Below, in pieces: positions 36,392 through 44,943 of a DNA stretch of 64,000 nucleotides (positions within the stretch are counted from its first letter, which is position 1; every line of letters begins with the position of its first letter). The position numbers and the translations under genes are program-made. Location of the stretch: NCBI RefSeq assembly GCF_010500895.1, contig NZ_JAAAWO010000003.1, positions 62,001 through 126,000 on the forward strand, read 5' to 3'. Origin of the DNA: Alteromonas genovensis. GTDB lineage: Bacteria; Pseudomonadota; Gammaproteobacteria; Enterobacterales; Alteromonadaceae. Under the pieces are notes generated by a model, which saw only the letters and a list, made by a program, of their open reading frames with translations, was not told the origin of the DNA and made no database searches.

Positions 36392-36895
36392 GTGAAGAAA
36401 GGTCAGCTACTTTCTTCTCCCCCCGACACGTTTAGAAAGTCCTTCGACATTGCTTCTCCAGTGAGCGGGCAAGTACAACCACTCAACGCTATTGATGGTA
36501 CGCTTTATACGCAGGGTTACTTTGGGCCCGGCGCCGTAATCAATGCGCCATCATCGAGTATAAAAGCGCCTTTTAATGGTATTTGCACACACGTTACGCC
36601 CCTAGATTACGCCATAGAAATTAAATCAAGCGTAGGGTTGAAGTGCTTGATAAAGTTCGGAGAAAGCACTCAGCATCTTCACGGTGCTCAATTTAATTGT
36701 CACGTAAAGCGCGGTTCAACATTTAAAGCAGGTGCGGTATTATTTACCGTAAATACGGGCTGGCTTAAGCAGCAGGGCGTAAACAATGTTTGCATTATGA
36801 CGTTGCTCAACGCGAATGCGTTGCTAGGTGTTATGCCCACCACAAGAAAATATGTAGAAGCTGTTGAAGACCCATTACTCACCTTATTTGTGTGA
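36392..36895 (+). CDS. EIIA-Glc-like protein lacking both catalytic histidines
   Basis: A 167-residue protein with the fold signature of the PTS glucose-type IIA domain (ASPVSGQVQPL, INAPSSSIKAPFNG, HVKRGSTFKAG). In true EIIA-Glc the phosphorylated His90 and its partner His75 are essential. Here the matching positions, still 15 apart, are Lys88 (in LIKFGES) and Tyr73 (in LDYAIEI). It therefore cannot be a phosphocarrier of the usual kind and is probably a regulatory or structural derivative. The start is GTG at 36392, two bases after the ACT-protein stop, suggesting translational coupling. Confidence 0.82.
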   Translation: MKKGQLLSSPPDTFRKSFDIASPVSGQVQPLNAIDGTLYTQGYFGPGAVINAPSSSIKAPFNGICTHVTPLDYAIEIKSSVGLKCLIKFGESTQHLHGAQFNCHVKRGSTFKAGAVLFTVNTGWLKQQGVNNVCIMTLLNANALLGVMPTTRKYVEAVEDPLLTLFV

Positions 36896-36979
36896 TGAAT
36901 TATTTTACTTTGCTCTTATCAATGAGCTTAGTGACGGTCTTAGTCCATCCATTATATTCAGAAGTACGGAATTAATATT

Positions 36980-37327
36980 ATGAGCACAGTTATGTATGGT
37001 ATTCCTAACTGCGACACCATTAAAAAAGCGAAAAAATGGTTAGCTGAAAAGGACATCGACTTTACTTTTCACGATTACCGAAAAGACGGTGTTGATGCAG
37101 AGTTCTTGGCTCTTGCTGAGTCTCACCTTGGTTGGGAAGCGATGGTCAACAAACGCGGCACAACTTACAGACAGCTAGATGAGTCAGAAAAAGCGACTAT
37201 CGACAAAGATAAAGCGCTGGCGCTTCTAGAACTTCATCCCGCAATGATTAAGCGCCCTATTTTAGTCACGAACAATACGTTTCACATTGGTTTTAAACCT
37301 GCTCAGTACGAGGAAATATTTTGCTAA
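36980..37327 (+). CDS. ArsC-family reductase (YffB/Spx-like)
   Basis: A thioredoxin-fold protein of 115 residues in the ArsC/YffB family. The single cysteine motif [11 protein letters not shown] is at the N-terminus, and the KRPILVT loop is near residue 91. Relatives are arsenate reductase-like or of unknown thiol function. The pairing with dapE is also found in E. coli (yffB-dapE). Its last codons contain the ribosome-binding site and start codon of dapE. Confidence 0.9.
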   Translation: MSTVMYGIPNCDTIKKAKKWLAEKDIDFTFHDYRKDGVDAEFLALAESHLGWEAMVNKRGTTYRQLDESEKATIDKDKALALLELHPAMIKRPILVTNNTFHIGFKPAQYEEIFC

Positions 37328-38457
37328 ACGACTCCGTTATTGATATTGCTAAAAACCTGATTAATCGGCGCTCGGTTACACCAGATGACGCAGGCTGTCA
37401 GGACGCAATGAAAGCATTTTTGGGCGAACTTGGTTTTGATAATGAAACTATGGTGTTCGACGATACCACTAATTTGTGGTCTAGACGCAACACTGAGGGG
37501 CCGCTATTTTGCTTCGCAGGACATACCGATGTAGTGCCGAGCGGGCCTGAAAGCGCGTGGAAAACATCGCCCTTTGTTGCCACTGAAATAGATGGCTATC
37601 TTCACGGGCGCGGCGCGGCAGACATGAAAGGAAGCCTTGCGGCTATGCTCGTCGCCACTCGGGAGTTTGTTAACAAGTACCCTGATCACAAGGGAAGTAT
37701 TGCGTTTTTAATTACCAGTGATGAAGAAGGCCCCTTTATCAACGGTACAACCCGCGTCATTGATACCCTTGAAGCCCGCAATGAAAAAATTGACTGGTGT
37801 TTAGTCGGCGAGCCATCCTCAACGGATCATGTGGGTGATATCGTGAAAAACGGACGCCGTGGTTCTCTCACTGGCGATCTTATCGTAAAAGGTATTCAAG
37901 GCCACGTTGCCTACCCTCACCTTGCGAAAAACCCGGTGCACCTTGCAGCGGCGGCGCTTGATGAACTGGCTAAGTCCCATTGGGATAACGGCAATGCATT
38001 TTTCCCACCCACTAGCTTTCAAATCTCAAATATTCACGGCGGTACAGGCGCCGGTAATGTGATACCCGGTGAGCTTCACGTTTGCTTTAACTTCCGTTTT
38101 TCTACAGAAGTGACAAACGACATACTCATTGAGCGTACCAGAGCCATATTGGACAAACACGAGTTAGACTATGACATTAAGTGGACCTTTAACGGACAGC
38201 CGTTTCTTACCGACTCAGGTGCCCTGCTTGAAGCCACTGAAGGCGCTATTGAATCAGTAAAAGGTAGCCCCACGGTGTTATCAACCGCAGGCGGCACATC
38301 AGACGGTCGATTTATTGCGCCAACAGGCGCGCAAGTGATTGAGCTAGGCCCCGTTAACGCTACTATCCATAAGATAGATGAGTGCGTAAAAATGTCTGAC
38401 CTTGAGCAACTCGCCGATATGTATTTCGGCATTCTCGAACGCCTGCTTGCCAACTAA
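37321..38457 (+). CDS. dapE: Succinyl-diaminopimelate desuccinylase
   Basis: A zinc hydrolase of lysine and diaminopimelate synthesis, 378 residues (E. coli 375). It releases succinate from N-succinyl-LL-diaminopimelate. Metal and catalytic stretches [17 protein letters not shown] and TSDEEGP are intact. The start is a TTG at 37321, supported by GAGGA about seven bases upstream and by family length; it overlaps the ArsC-like stop by seven bases. Its stop overlaps the next ATG by one base (TAATG), so these genes form a tight operon. Confidence 0.95.
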   Translation: MLNDSVIDIAKNLINRRSVTPDDAGCQDAMKAFLGELGFDNETMVFDDTTNLWSRRNTEGPLFCFAGHTDVVPSGPESAWKTSPFVATEIDGYLHGRGAADMKGSLAAMLVATREFVNKYPDHKGSIAFLITSDEEGPFINGTTRVIDTLEARNEKIDWCLVGEPSSTDHVGDIVKNGRRGSLTGDLIVKGIQGHVAYPHLAKNPVHLAAAALDELAKSHWDNGNAFFPPTSFQISNIHGGTGAGNVIPGELHVCFNFRFSTEVTNDILIERTRAILDKHELDYDIKWTFNGQPFLTDSGALLEATEGAIESVKGSPTVLSTAGGTSDGRFIAPTGAQVIELGPVNATIHKIDECVKMSDLEQLADMYFGILERLLAN

Positions 38458-39140
38458 TGACTCGCAGCATCACAGACCAACAGTGGCTAGGCCAGCAAAA
38501 TCACGACTTGGTTGATGCTGGTCATGGCCATTTGCTTCACCCTGCCGTGAAGTTGGCTTTTACCGCTATGCAACAAAAAGCCCATAGCGACGGTATCGAC
38601 CTACAAATAGTCAGCAGCTTTCGCAGCTTTGAGCGCCAGCTTGCTATATTTAATAAAAAGTGGCGTGGTGAGGCAATACTGCGAAATGCAAACGGCGAAG
38701 TACTCGATAACACGGCGTTATCTAGTATCGATAAGCTGCACGCTATTTTGACATGGTCAGCATTACCTGGCGCCAGTCGCCATCATTGGGGTACCGATTT
38801 AGATGTATACGATAGAGAGTCGGTTCATCAATGGAACGGCTCCTTTGAGTTAGTAGAGCAAGAGTACCTGCCGAAAGGACCTTGTTATGCACTTGCCTGC
38901 TGGCTTGAAGATAATATGGCTGAGTTTGGCTTTTTTCGACCTTTTAGCGAAAACAAAGGAGGGGTCGCGCGAGAGCCTTGGCATTTAAGTCACAAAGCTG
39001 TTGCGACTGACTTTGAGCAGTCAAGAAGCATTGAAGCTTTCGCTAGCACCCTAAAACAAAGCGACATGCTAGGTAAAGATACGGTATTAGCTAATTTGCC
39101 TTATTTATATAATCGTTATGTGCTTAATAACGGTTCATAA
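38457..39140 (+). CDS. M15-family D-alanyl-D-alanine carboxypeptidase
   Basis: A zinc peptidase of the VanY/M15 type, 227 residues. The metal site is seen in SRHHWGTDLDV (His and Asp) and PWHLSH (His), and the VSSFRSFERQ segment is typical. No signal peptide is visible, which is unusual for an enzyme acting on peptidoglycan, so it may process cytoplasmic muropeptides or be exported by another route. It is translationally coupled to dapE, whose product feeds peptidoglycan synthesis. Confidence 0.87.
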   Translation: MTRSITDQQWLGQQNHDLVDAGHGHLLHPAVKLAFTAMQQKAHSDGIDLQIVSSFRSFERQLAIFNKKWRGEAILRNANGEVLDNTALSSIDKLHAILTWSALPGASRHHWGTDLDVYDRESVHQWNGSFELVEQEYLPKGPCYALACWLEDNMAEFGFFRPFSENKGGVAREPWHLSHKAVATDFEQSRSIEAFASTLKQSDMLGKDTVLANLPYLYNRYVLNNGS

Positions 39141-39210
39141 CGATGTTAAGCATCTCATTCTGATACAAGCACTTTTCAATTCCACATTCACTACATAACT
39201 GAGAACTAGC

Positions 39211-39417
39211 ATGGACACAATTTGGGTAATCGTTATCGTTGTATTGGTATTAGGGGTGGTGGTTGGCAATATTACGTTATTAAAGTACAGCGCTAAATTT
39301 AAATTCCCCACACCGCCTAAGCCTGTTGATGATGACAAAACTCGTAAAGGGCCGGCCGATAAATCAGAGGGTAAGAAAACGTCTAATGGATTTGATGATG
39401 AAGACGACGACTGGTAG
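39211..39417 (+). CDS. DUF2897 small membrane protein
   Basis: A 68-residue protein with one N-terminal membrane helix (residues ~4-25) and a charged, acidic C-terminal tail ending DDEDDDW. It matches the DUF2897 family of small gammaproteobacterial membrane proteins of unknown function. It follows the M15 gene and is closed by a strong terminator. Confidence 0.75.
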   Translation: MDTIWVIVIVVLVLGVVVGNITLLKYSAKFKFPTPPKPVDDDKTRKGPADKSEGKKTSNGFDDEDDDW

Positions 39418-39418
39418 C

Positions 39419-39449
39419 AAAAACGCTGCTTTTCAAGCAGCGTTTTTTT
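39419..39449 (+). terminator. Rho-independent terminator of the dapE operon
   Basis: Arms AAAAACGCTGCTT / AAGCAGCGTTTTT with a 3-nt loop and a 7-T run, just after the DUF2897 stop. Confidence 0.88.
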
Positions 39450-39473
39450 CAAATTAACGCGTTAATTTTCAGT

Positions 39474-39800
39474 TTAAAGCGGGGTTGTTTTTACCGCAGT
39501 GCCGCTGATGCTCACCATCAGCATACTGCCTTTATCGCCAATGACCTGATAATCTAAATCTATACCCACTACCGCATTTGCGCCCATTGCACGAGCTTCA
39601 TGCTCAAGTTCACTAAACGCGAGCTTTCGCGCAGTAGTGAGCTCTTCTTCGTATGAACCAGAGCGCCCACCCACAATATCTCTGATAGAAGCAAATAGAT
39701 CTTTAAAAACATTGGCTCCCATGACAGCTTCGCCAACAACGATGCCGTAGTAGCCTTCAATTTTGTGACCTTCAAGTGTCGGCGTGGTAGAGATGATCAT
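39474..39800 (-). CDS. ybjQ: YbjQ family (UPF0145) protein
   Basis: A 108-residue protein of the YbjQ/UPF0145 family, equal in length to E. coli YbjQ (107). Typical stretches are [10 protein letters not shown] at the start, a central basic helix with [12 protein letters not shown], and [12 protein letters not shown]. Members form pentameric beta-rich assemblies of unknown function, once suggested to bind metal. A GGAG site precedes the ATG. Confidence 0.9.
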   Translation of the reverse strand: MIISTTPTLEGHKIEGYYGIVVGEAVMGANVFKDLFASIRDIVGGRSGSYEEELTTARKLAFSELEHEARAMGANAVVGIDLDYQVIGDKGSMLMVSISGTAVKTTPL

Positions 39801-39852
39801 AATAACTCCATTTAAGTGTGTTGTTTTTATAGATGGCGCTTTTTGCTAATTG

Positions 39853-40257
39853 TTATTCGCTTAGCGCCTGTTTTAATGTTGCTAGTATCGCACTCGCTTC
39901 GCCGTCGTCGTAGGCCACGGGCGCTTGATTACCCCAAACGGGTTTGGGCCAAGCCACGTCATTTTCAAAGCGCGCAACATGATGAACATGAAGCTGCCTA
40001 ACCACATTGCCTAAAGCCCCTACATTCAGTTTGTATGGCGAAAATACCTGCTGTAACACTGTCGACACCTTGGCTGATTCTGCAAGCAACGTCTGTTGCT
40101 CTTGCTCCGACAAATCAATAATTTCAGCGATGTTATTGCGCATGGGCACTAAAATAAGCCACGGAAACTGCTTGTCATTCATTAACAGTACACGACAAAG
40201 CGTTAAGTCGCAGACAAAAAATGTATCATTGTGTAAACGGCTGTCTAACTCAAACAT
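39853..40257 (-). CDS. HIT-domain protein
   Basis: A histidine-triad superfamily protein of about 134 residues. The triad region reads RQLHVHHVARF, a slightly altered HxHxHxx motif as in proteobacterial HIT proteins beginning MFELDSRL. It may hydrolyse nucleotide phosphoramidates or dinucleotides. The start at 40257 has AGGA upstream and family-like sequence; the longer frame to 40302 overlaps astE. Here it follows astE with an 11-base gap. Confidence 0.87.
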   Translation of the reverse strand: MFELDSRLHNDTFFVCDLTLCRVLLMNDKQFPWLILVPMRNNIAEIIDLSEQEQQTLLAESAKVSTVLQQVFSPYKLNVGALGNVVRQLHVHHVARFENDVAWPKPVWGNQAPVAYDDGEASAILATLKQALSE

Positions 40258-40267
40258 CTTGCTTTTC

Positions 40268-41308
40268 CTATGCATCAAGGCTTTCCAAGGTGGTTGGTAC
40301 AACAGTCAGCAGCGCTCGCTGTCCAATAGCCACCTTTGCATTTGGAAATACTATGGCTTCACCATCTTCTTGTGCGATATATCGCGTATTTGGCTCGGAC
40401 GCTAACACCGTGCCTTTTGCATAATCGGTAAAATTTGGCGTGTCATCGTCGAAGTGCAGACTAAACTGCTCTTCCTGTCGGTTAATAACTTGGTTAACTC
40501 GGTAGATATCAAGCTCTTCAATCTCAACCGTTGGTGCATAATCCTCTTCAGTAATAAGGCTTATTAACGCGGCTTTAGCGTCAGCAAAGCGAGCCATATC
40601 GTTGTGCCCAAACGGCTGAACCTTTCCAAGTTCCACGGTGAAAGCGTGAGCATTATGGTAATACGAAGAGTAATAGCTAAACGTCGTCGTAGCACTTTCA
40701 GATAGCAGTATGGTTTTTACCCCACAGGCGGCTAAAAAAGCAAGCTGGCCTTTACTGTGCTTACGTTCATGTAAAAACGGATATACCGCAAACTTTTCGT
40801 TTTTCGAAGCTCGAATCGCTGTATGCAGGTCGTAATGGAATCGCTCGCCACTGTTCTCATTAAAGAAATTGGCAACGGCATCTTCTAGCGCTTTTGCTCG
40901 CTTGCGCTCACTGTTTACTAATCCTTCGCCTTTTGAGTGTGCACCACTAAATAAGCGGTTCATGTTTTCTTCAACAAAGCGCTCTGCAATATCCATAGCA
41001 GGTAAGTTGCCGAACAAGAACAATACATTGTGTGAGAGCGTGAGTTTGCCCGTTAAAATATGCTGTACCAGCTCATCGCAAATTTCGATAGGCGCGGTTT
41101 CATTGCCGTGAACACCGCAAGATAAAACGACGTTTTTCTTATTAGGCGTGTCCGTTTGAGGATAAAAGCTAATGATCCCTGGCGCTGTAATAACAACGCG
41201 TACAACACCGCTACTATTTTGCAGTTCAAACGTGATTGGTGTTGAAAATAACGAAGGTGAGCGTCTGGATAACGCGAGAAAATTTCCACTATCAATGAGT
41301 TGTTGCAT
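40268..41308 (-). CDS. astE: Succinylglutamate desuccinylase
   Basis: A zinc carboxypeptidase-fold enzyme, 346 residues, that performs the last step of the AST arginine-degradation route, releasing glutamate and succinate. The metal motif GVHGNETAPIE, the DLHTAIR segment and the LELGKVQPFGHNDMARFA stretch match AstE closely. The other ast genes are not in the window, so this gene is detached from the operon known in enterics. The start has no strong ribosome-binding site. Confidence 0.9.
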   Translation of the reverse strand: MQQLIDSGNFLALSRRSPSLFSTPITFELQNSSGVVRVVITAPGIISFYPQTDTPNKKNVVLSCGVHGNETAPIEICDELVQHILTGKLTLSHNVLFLFGNLPAMDIAERFVEENMNRLFSGAHSKGEGLVNSERKRAKALEDAVANFFNENSGERFHYDLHTAIRASKNEKFAVYPFLHERKHSKGQLAFLAACGVKTILLSESATTTFSYYSSYYHNAHAFTVELGKVQPFGHNDMARFADAKAALISLITEEDYAPTVEIEELDIYRVNQVINRQEEQFSLHFDDDTPNFTDYAKGTVLASEPNTRYIAQEDGEAIVFPNAKVAIGQRALLTVVPTTLESLDA

Positions 41309-41511
41309 AGTTCAACCGTACTTACCAAGAATGGATATAGTGTAACTATCCGTTAGTTTAAAAGCACGTTTTCGAGGATAAAACCCGGCATTTGGTTAAT
41401 TAAGAGCGTAAAGCACGCCAAGCGCTATCAATTGGCAATTCGCTTATGTAATAACCACAAACAAGCGCATGGTGTGCTGTGTTTTGCTTTAGCTTACGTG
41501 CTGGATTTTAC

Positions 41512-41540
41512 TGTATTCGGTTTTACTGTATTTGATTTTA
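41512..41540. repeat. Short T-rich tandem repeat
   Basis: About two and a half copies of a 15-base unit (GATTTTACTGTATTC / GGTTTTACTGTATTT) lie between astE and the nfeD gene. No gene is present in the 229-base spacer. Confidence 0.5.
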
Positions 41541-41999
41541 CCTATTTATTTTTACGATCAAGCTTCCCACTTCCACATCTTCAATAACCACCTGAGTGCC
41601 AGCGGGTAGCATCTCGCTACACTTTACCTTCCACGTTACCCCAGAGTAATGCACCGTTGATGGATGAGTTGGCCCGGTATCTTGGGTGAGCTCAATGACA
41701 TTACCCACCAGATCGCTTTTTACAGATTGTGGGGCCTTATCTCGCTGAAGGTACTTCATTGGCTTCCATAGCAGAACCATTAACAGCGTATCTAACACAG
41801 ACACCGCGATAAATAGGTTCAATAGGCTCGACTCAAAGACATCTAAAAATACCAACCCTGAGGTTATCAACAAAGATACGCCCAAAGTGAATAGTAAAAT
41901 AATTGAAAAGCCAAGGAGTAGCTCAGCAATCATTAAGACCAAACCTAACGCAAGCAGGTAACTTTCAATATTCTCGATATTTTCTAAGCTCGCCATCAT
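41538..41999 (-). CDS. NfeD-family membrane protein
   Basis: A 153-residue protein with three or four membrane helices in the first ~85 residues and a C-terminal OB-fold domain (LVGNVIELTQDTGPT ... VVIEDVEVGSLIVK). It is the short NfeD/YbbJ type that partners with SPFH proteins. It follows the SPFH gene after one base, a conserved pairing, and the two probably act together at membrane microdomains. Confidence 0.9.
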   Translation of the reverse strand: MMASLENIENIESYLLALGLVLMIAELLLGFSIILLFTLGVSLLITSGLVFLDVFESSLLNLFIAVSVLDTLLMVLLWKPMKYLQRDKAPQSVKSDLVGNVIELTQDTGPTHPSTVHYSGVTWKVKCSEMLPAGTQVVIEDVEVGSLIVKINR

Positions 42000-42000
42000 A

Positions 42001-42942
42001 TTAATCGACCTTTTGCCCTATTTTATTTGCTATGGCCATGGCCTGGGCAACCACATTTCCAATTTCAGTTGAACCGTCTGGCAACAATATGAGTGAACCT
42101 TCTTTGGCAATTTGCTCTTTGGCTTTAATAGCGCTCTTAGCTAGGTCTAACTGTACGGCTTTTTGTCCATCTTCAGTCGCCGCCGCTTTACCTACAGTTT
42201 CGATGGCCTCGGCATCAGCTTTTGCCACTTGAATAATCGCTTCTGCCTCACCTTGGGCTTTTAAAATTTGTTCTTCTTTTTCAGCCTGAGCGGCCAATAC
42301 TATTGACTGTTTCTCACCTTCAGCGCGGTTGATTGCAGCTTGTCTGTCACCTTCAGATTCTAATATTTGCGCACGCTTCAAACGCTCAGCCTTCATCTGC
42401 TGCTCCATGGCATCTAGCACAGAGTTTGGCGGGTTGATGTCTTTAAGCTCATAGCGCAATACCTGAACGCCCCAAGGAGCCGCTGCATCGTTTAGCGCCG
42501 ATACAATATTGGTGTTTAACAAATCACGCTCTTCGAAGGTTTTATCTAGCTCCATTTTACCTAGTTCAGAACGCATGGTGGTTTGCGCTAACTGCTTTAC
42601 CGCAAAGGTATAATTTTCTACGCCATAAGTGGCTTTGTAAGGGTCTACAACACGAAAATACAATACGCCATCAACACTTAAGGTAATGTTGTCTTTTGTA
42701 ATTGCAGATTGCTCTGGCACATCTTCAGCCTGCTCTTTTAGAGAGCGATCAGCTGCCACAGTATCGATAAACGGGAGTATAAAATTGAGACCGGCTTCTA
42801 AGGTTGTATTGTATTTTCCGAAGCGTGAAATAATGTATGCTCTGTTTTGAGGCACAAATTTAATAGACGTCTTCAGTAATACAACAACCAGAATTAGTAA
42901 AAACGCCTGATACGAAAACAAGTAATTTAACGCAATATCCAT
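42001..42942 (-). CDS. qmcA: SPFH/stomatin-like protein
   Basis: A membrane-anchored SPFH (band 7) protein of 313 residues with an N-terminal helix (~5-25), SPFH domain (~25-190, RAYIISRFGKYNTTLEAGLNF) and an Ala/Glu-rich coiled coil (~190-270). It forms large oligomers that may organise membrane proteases. The order SPFH then NfeD matches qmcA-ybbJ of E. coli. An AAAGGG site precedes the ATG. Confidence 0.92.
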   Translation of the reverse strand: MDIALNYLFSYQAFLLILVVVLLKTSIKFVPQNRAYIISRFGKYNTTLEAGLNFILPFIDTVAADRSLKEQAEDVPEQSAITKDNITLSVDGVLYFRVVDPYKATYGVENYTFAVKQLAQTTMRSELGKMELDKTFEERDLLNTNIVSALNDAAAPWGVQVLRYELKDINPPNSVLDAMEQQMKAERLKRAQILESEGDRQAAINRAEGEKQSIVLAAQAEKEEQILKAQGEAEAIIQVAKADAEAIETVGKAAATEDGQKAVQLDLAKSAIKAKEQIAKEGSLILLPDGSTEIGNVVAQAMAIANKIGQKVD

Positions 42943-43128
42943 ATTTTTATCCCTTTAGTCATTCAGATGCACAACACAATTATAAAACGACGCGGCTCTT
43001 CTACCAGTACGCTTCTGTTCTTATCGATAGTCATTGTTATACCACAGAATTTGCGTGTGTTTTTGAATTGCGGAAAAAGAGGTAATCAAAAAATGGTTAC
43101 AAAAGGTGTATAGCAAACTGATTTGCCA

Positions 43129-43152
43129 GCACTTATCTAAGCACTTATCTAA
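43129..43152. repeat. Perfect 12-base tandem duplication
   Basis: GCACTTATCTAA occurs twice head to tail at 43129-43140 and 43141-43152, just beyond the stop of the GGDEF/EAL gene. It looks like recent slippage. Confidence 0.65.
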
Positions 43153-43155
43153 ATG

Positions 43156-44493
43156 CTACGCCTGTTTGCGGGTGGGAGAACTGCCGATAATAATTTCTTG
43201 TTGCGCCAAAGATACAAAGTCTTCAAAAGGCACGGCTTTAGAGAACAAGTACCCCTGCCCTTCACTAATGCCGATTTCTCTTAAGATATGCAGCTGCTCA
43301 ACAGTTTCAACACCTTCTGCCACTACGCTACAGCCTTTTGCCACACCAATAATCTTAACCGCTTCGATAATGGCTCTGTTTATATCGCCACTTTCTAACT
43401 CCATCACAAACGCCTTATCTATTTTAAGCGCATCGAGCTGCAGGTCGCGTATGTAAGCAAGGTTGGAATAGCCTTTACCAAAATCATCCACCGATATTGA
43501 GATACCAAGGCATCGTAGCTCGTCTAACTGCTTTTTCACCATCAGTGAATTTGACAGAGCAATATCTTCTGTCAGCTCTAATTCAAGACGCGTCATGGGA
43601 ATTGAGTACGACTGACTAAGCATATGCAGCGTAGGAATAAGCTGATTATCATAAAGCTGGGTGGGTGATATGTTTACCGATAGTGATAGTGAAAGACGCT
43701 GAGCATCGAACTCGGCAAGGGTTCTAAACGCTTGCTCTAGTGTCCAGTAGCCTAACTCGTTCATCATGTTGTAAGACTCAGCCGCTTCAATAAGCGGACC
43801 GGGGAACAGTATGCCATCAAGAGGGTGGTTCCATCTCAGCAAACATTCGGCGCCAACAACACTCAAATTATCTAAATTCACTTTGGGTTGGTAGTAAAGC
43901 TCTAACTCATTTTGCGCCAGCGCCCGCTTAAGGTCGGCCTTTAACGCTAAACTTCTGCCTGTATCCGTTTTATCTTTTAGAGCAAGGGAGAAGTAATTTT
44001 CATATTTATTTTCTTTGGCTTGCTTTAACGCAGCCTCAGCGCGGGAAACGAAGGCGGTAATATCAAAACTAGGCTTGTCAGTAACGTTATTTACCCAGTG
44101 AGTTTCGTTGCTACACACTACGCCTACATTGAAGTCTGCCATAAAGGCATTGTCTTCATGGTACATGGGCACTTTGAAGTGCTCTACCAAATGATCAAAT
44201 GAACTGCGAAGCGTTGCCTCATTACTTACACTGGGAAATACAACACCAAACACATCGCCACTGATGCGGCCAAGCGCCACCTCTTTACCAAACAGTGTTT
44301 GTATTCTATTGGCAATCTCTAGGAGGAACTCATCGCCTACGTTTATTCCTAAACTTGTAGTGACATCAGAGAATCTCACTACATCAACCAACATGAGGGA
44401 AAGCTCTGAACACTGGGACGCAACTTTAGATACACCATCGATAAATGCAAATCGGTTGGGAATGGTGGCCAGTGAAGTGTGGGGTCGACTCAT
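43156..44493 (-). CDS. EAL phosphodiesterase with degenerate GGDEF domain
   Basis: A soluble 445-residue protein. The N-terminal GGDEF domain (residues ~1-165) carries SGDVF in place of the catalytic motif and no RxxD site, so it should not make c-di-GMP. The EAL domain (~185-435) keeps E216-C-L-L-R-W, DDFGKGYS, LKIDKAF and AEGVET, so c-di-GMP hydrolysis is likely. The GGDEF part may bind GTP and tune the enzyme. An AAGGAAA site precedes the ATG. The gene stands alone. Confidence 0.92.
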   Translation of the reverse strand: MSRPHTSLATIPNRFAFIDGVSKVASQCSELSLMLVDVVRFSDVTTSLGINVGDEFLLEIANRIQTLFGKEVALGRISGDVFGVVFPSVSNEATLRSSFDHLVEHFKVPMYHEDNAFMADFNVGVVCSNETHWVNNVTDKPSFDITAFVSRAEAALKQAKENKYENYFSLALKDKTDTGRSLALKADLKRALAQNELELYYQPKVNLDNLSVVGAECLLRWNHPLDGILFPGPLIEAAESYNMMNELGYWTLEQAFRTLAEFDAQRLSLSLSVNISPTQLYDNQLIPTLHMLSQSYSIPMTRLELELTEDIALSNSLMVKKQLDELRCLGISISVDDFGKGYSNLAYIRDLQLDALKIDKAFVMELESGDINRAIIEAVKIIGVAKGCSVVAEGVETVEQLHILREIGISEGQGYLFSKAVPFEDFVSLAQQEIIIGSSPTRKQA

Positions 44494-44715
44494 GTATTTC
44501 CTTGCGCTCTTTAGCTACGAGGTACTAAAACAACTACTAGGTCTATAGAAACACTCAGAACCCAATGTAGCAATAACGCAGGCGTATAAAAAAGCATACC
44601 CAGTTATATAAATGCATAGCATTCACGCACTGCTCGCGCTTTTATTACCGTTAAACCGACCAGCTAAGTGTTTAAACGATGCCCGCTTTGCTTAACTATA
44701 GTGGAATTACCTAGG

Positions 44716-44869
44716 GCGTGTTGATCTTTGTTGTACGAGTTTTGGGCTAAATGGAAGCATTTTATCCTGTGTTCAATGGTTTCGATTTAGCCTGCTAGAC
44801 CTTCAACCATTCGCCTTGTCTAAATAGCTCACAGACCGCTGCAAAAATGTACAGCAAAGATCAACACGC
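44716..44869. mobile_element. MITE-like element with 21-bp terminal inverted repeats
   Basis: The ends 44716-44736 and 44849-44869 are inverted copies matching at 20 of 21 positions (outer end GCGTGTTGATCTTTG, inner TGTAC). The 154-bp unit has no gene. The flanks do not show an obvious target duplication. It resembles a non-autonomous remnant of an insertion sequence whose family I cannot name. It is unrelated to the element at 772-1036. Confidence 0.65.
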
Positions 44870-44890
44870 GCTTAAAAAATAATTTCCAAT

Positions 44891-44927
44891 AAAAAGCCCG
44901 AAAACGATACCATTTTCGGGCTTTTTT
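44891..44927 (-). terminator. Terminator of glgP (bidirectional)
   Basis: Arms AAAAAGCCCGAAAA / TTTTCGGGCTTTTT with an 8-nt loop and T-runs on both strands, 17 bases after the glgP stop. Confidence 0.88.
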
Positions 44928-44943
44928 GCGAGTTAGATTGCGA

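Larger units (their letters stand above)
44494..44943. other. Intergenic region holding a MITE-like element and the glgP terminator
   Basis: A 450-base spacer. The left 220 bases show nothing I can name beyond the promoter region of the GGDEF/EAL gene. The middle is a MITE-like element and the right end is the glgP terminator, both listed separately. Confidence 0.5.
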
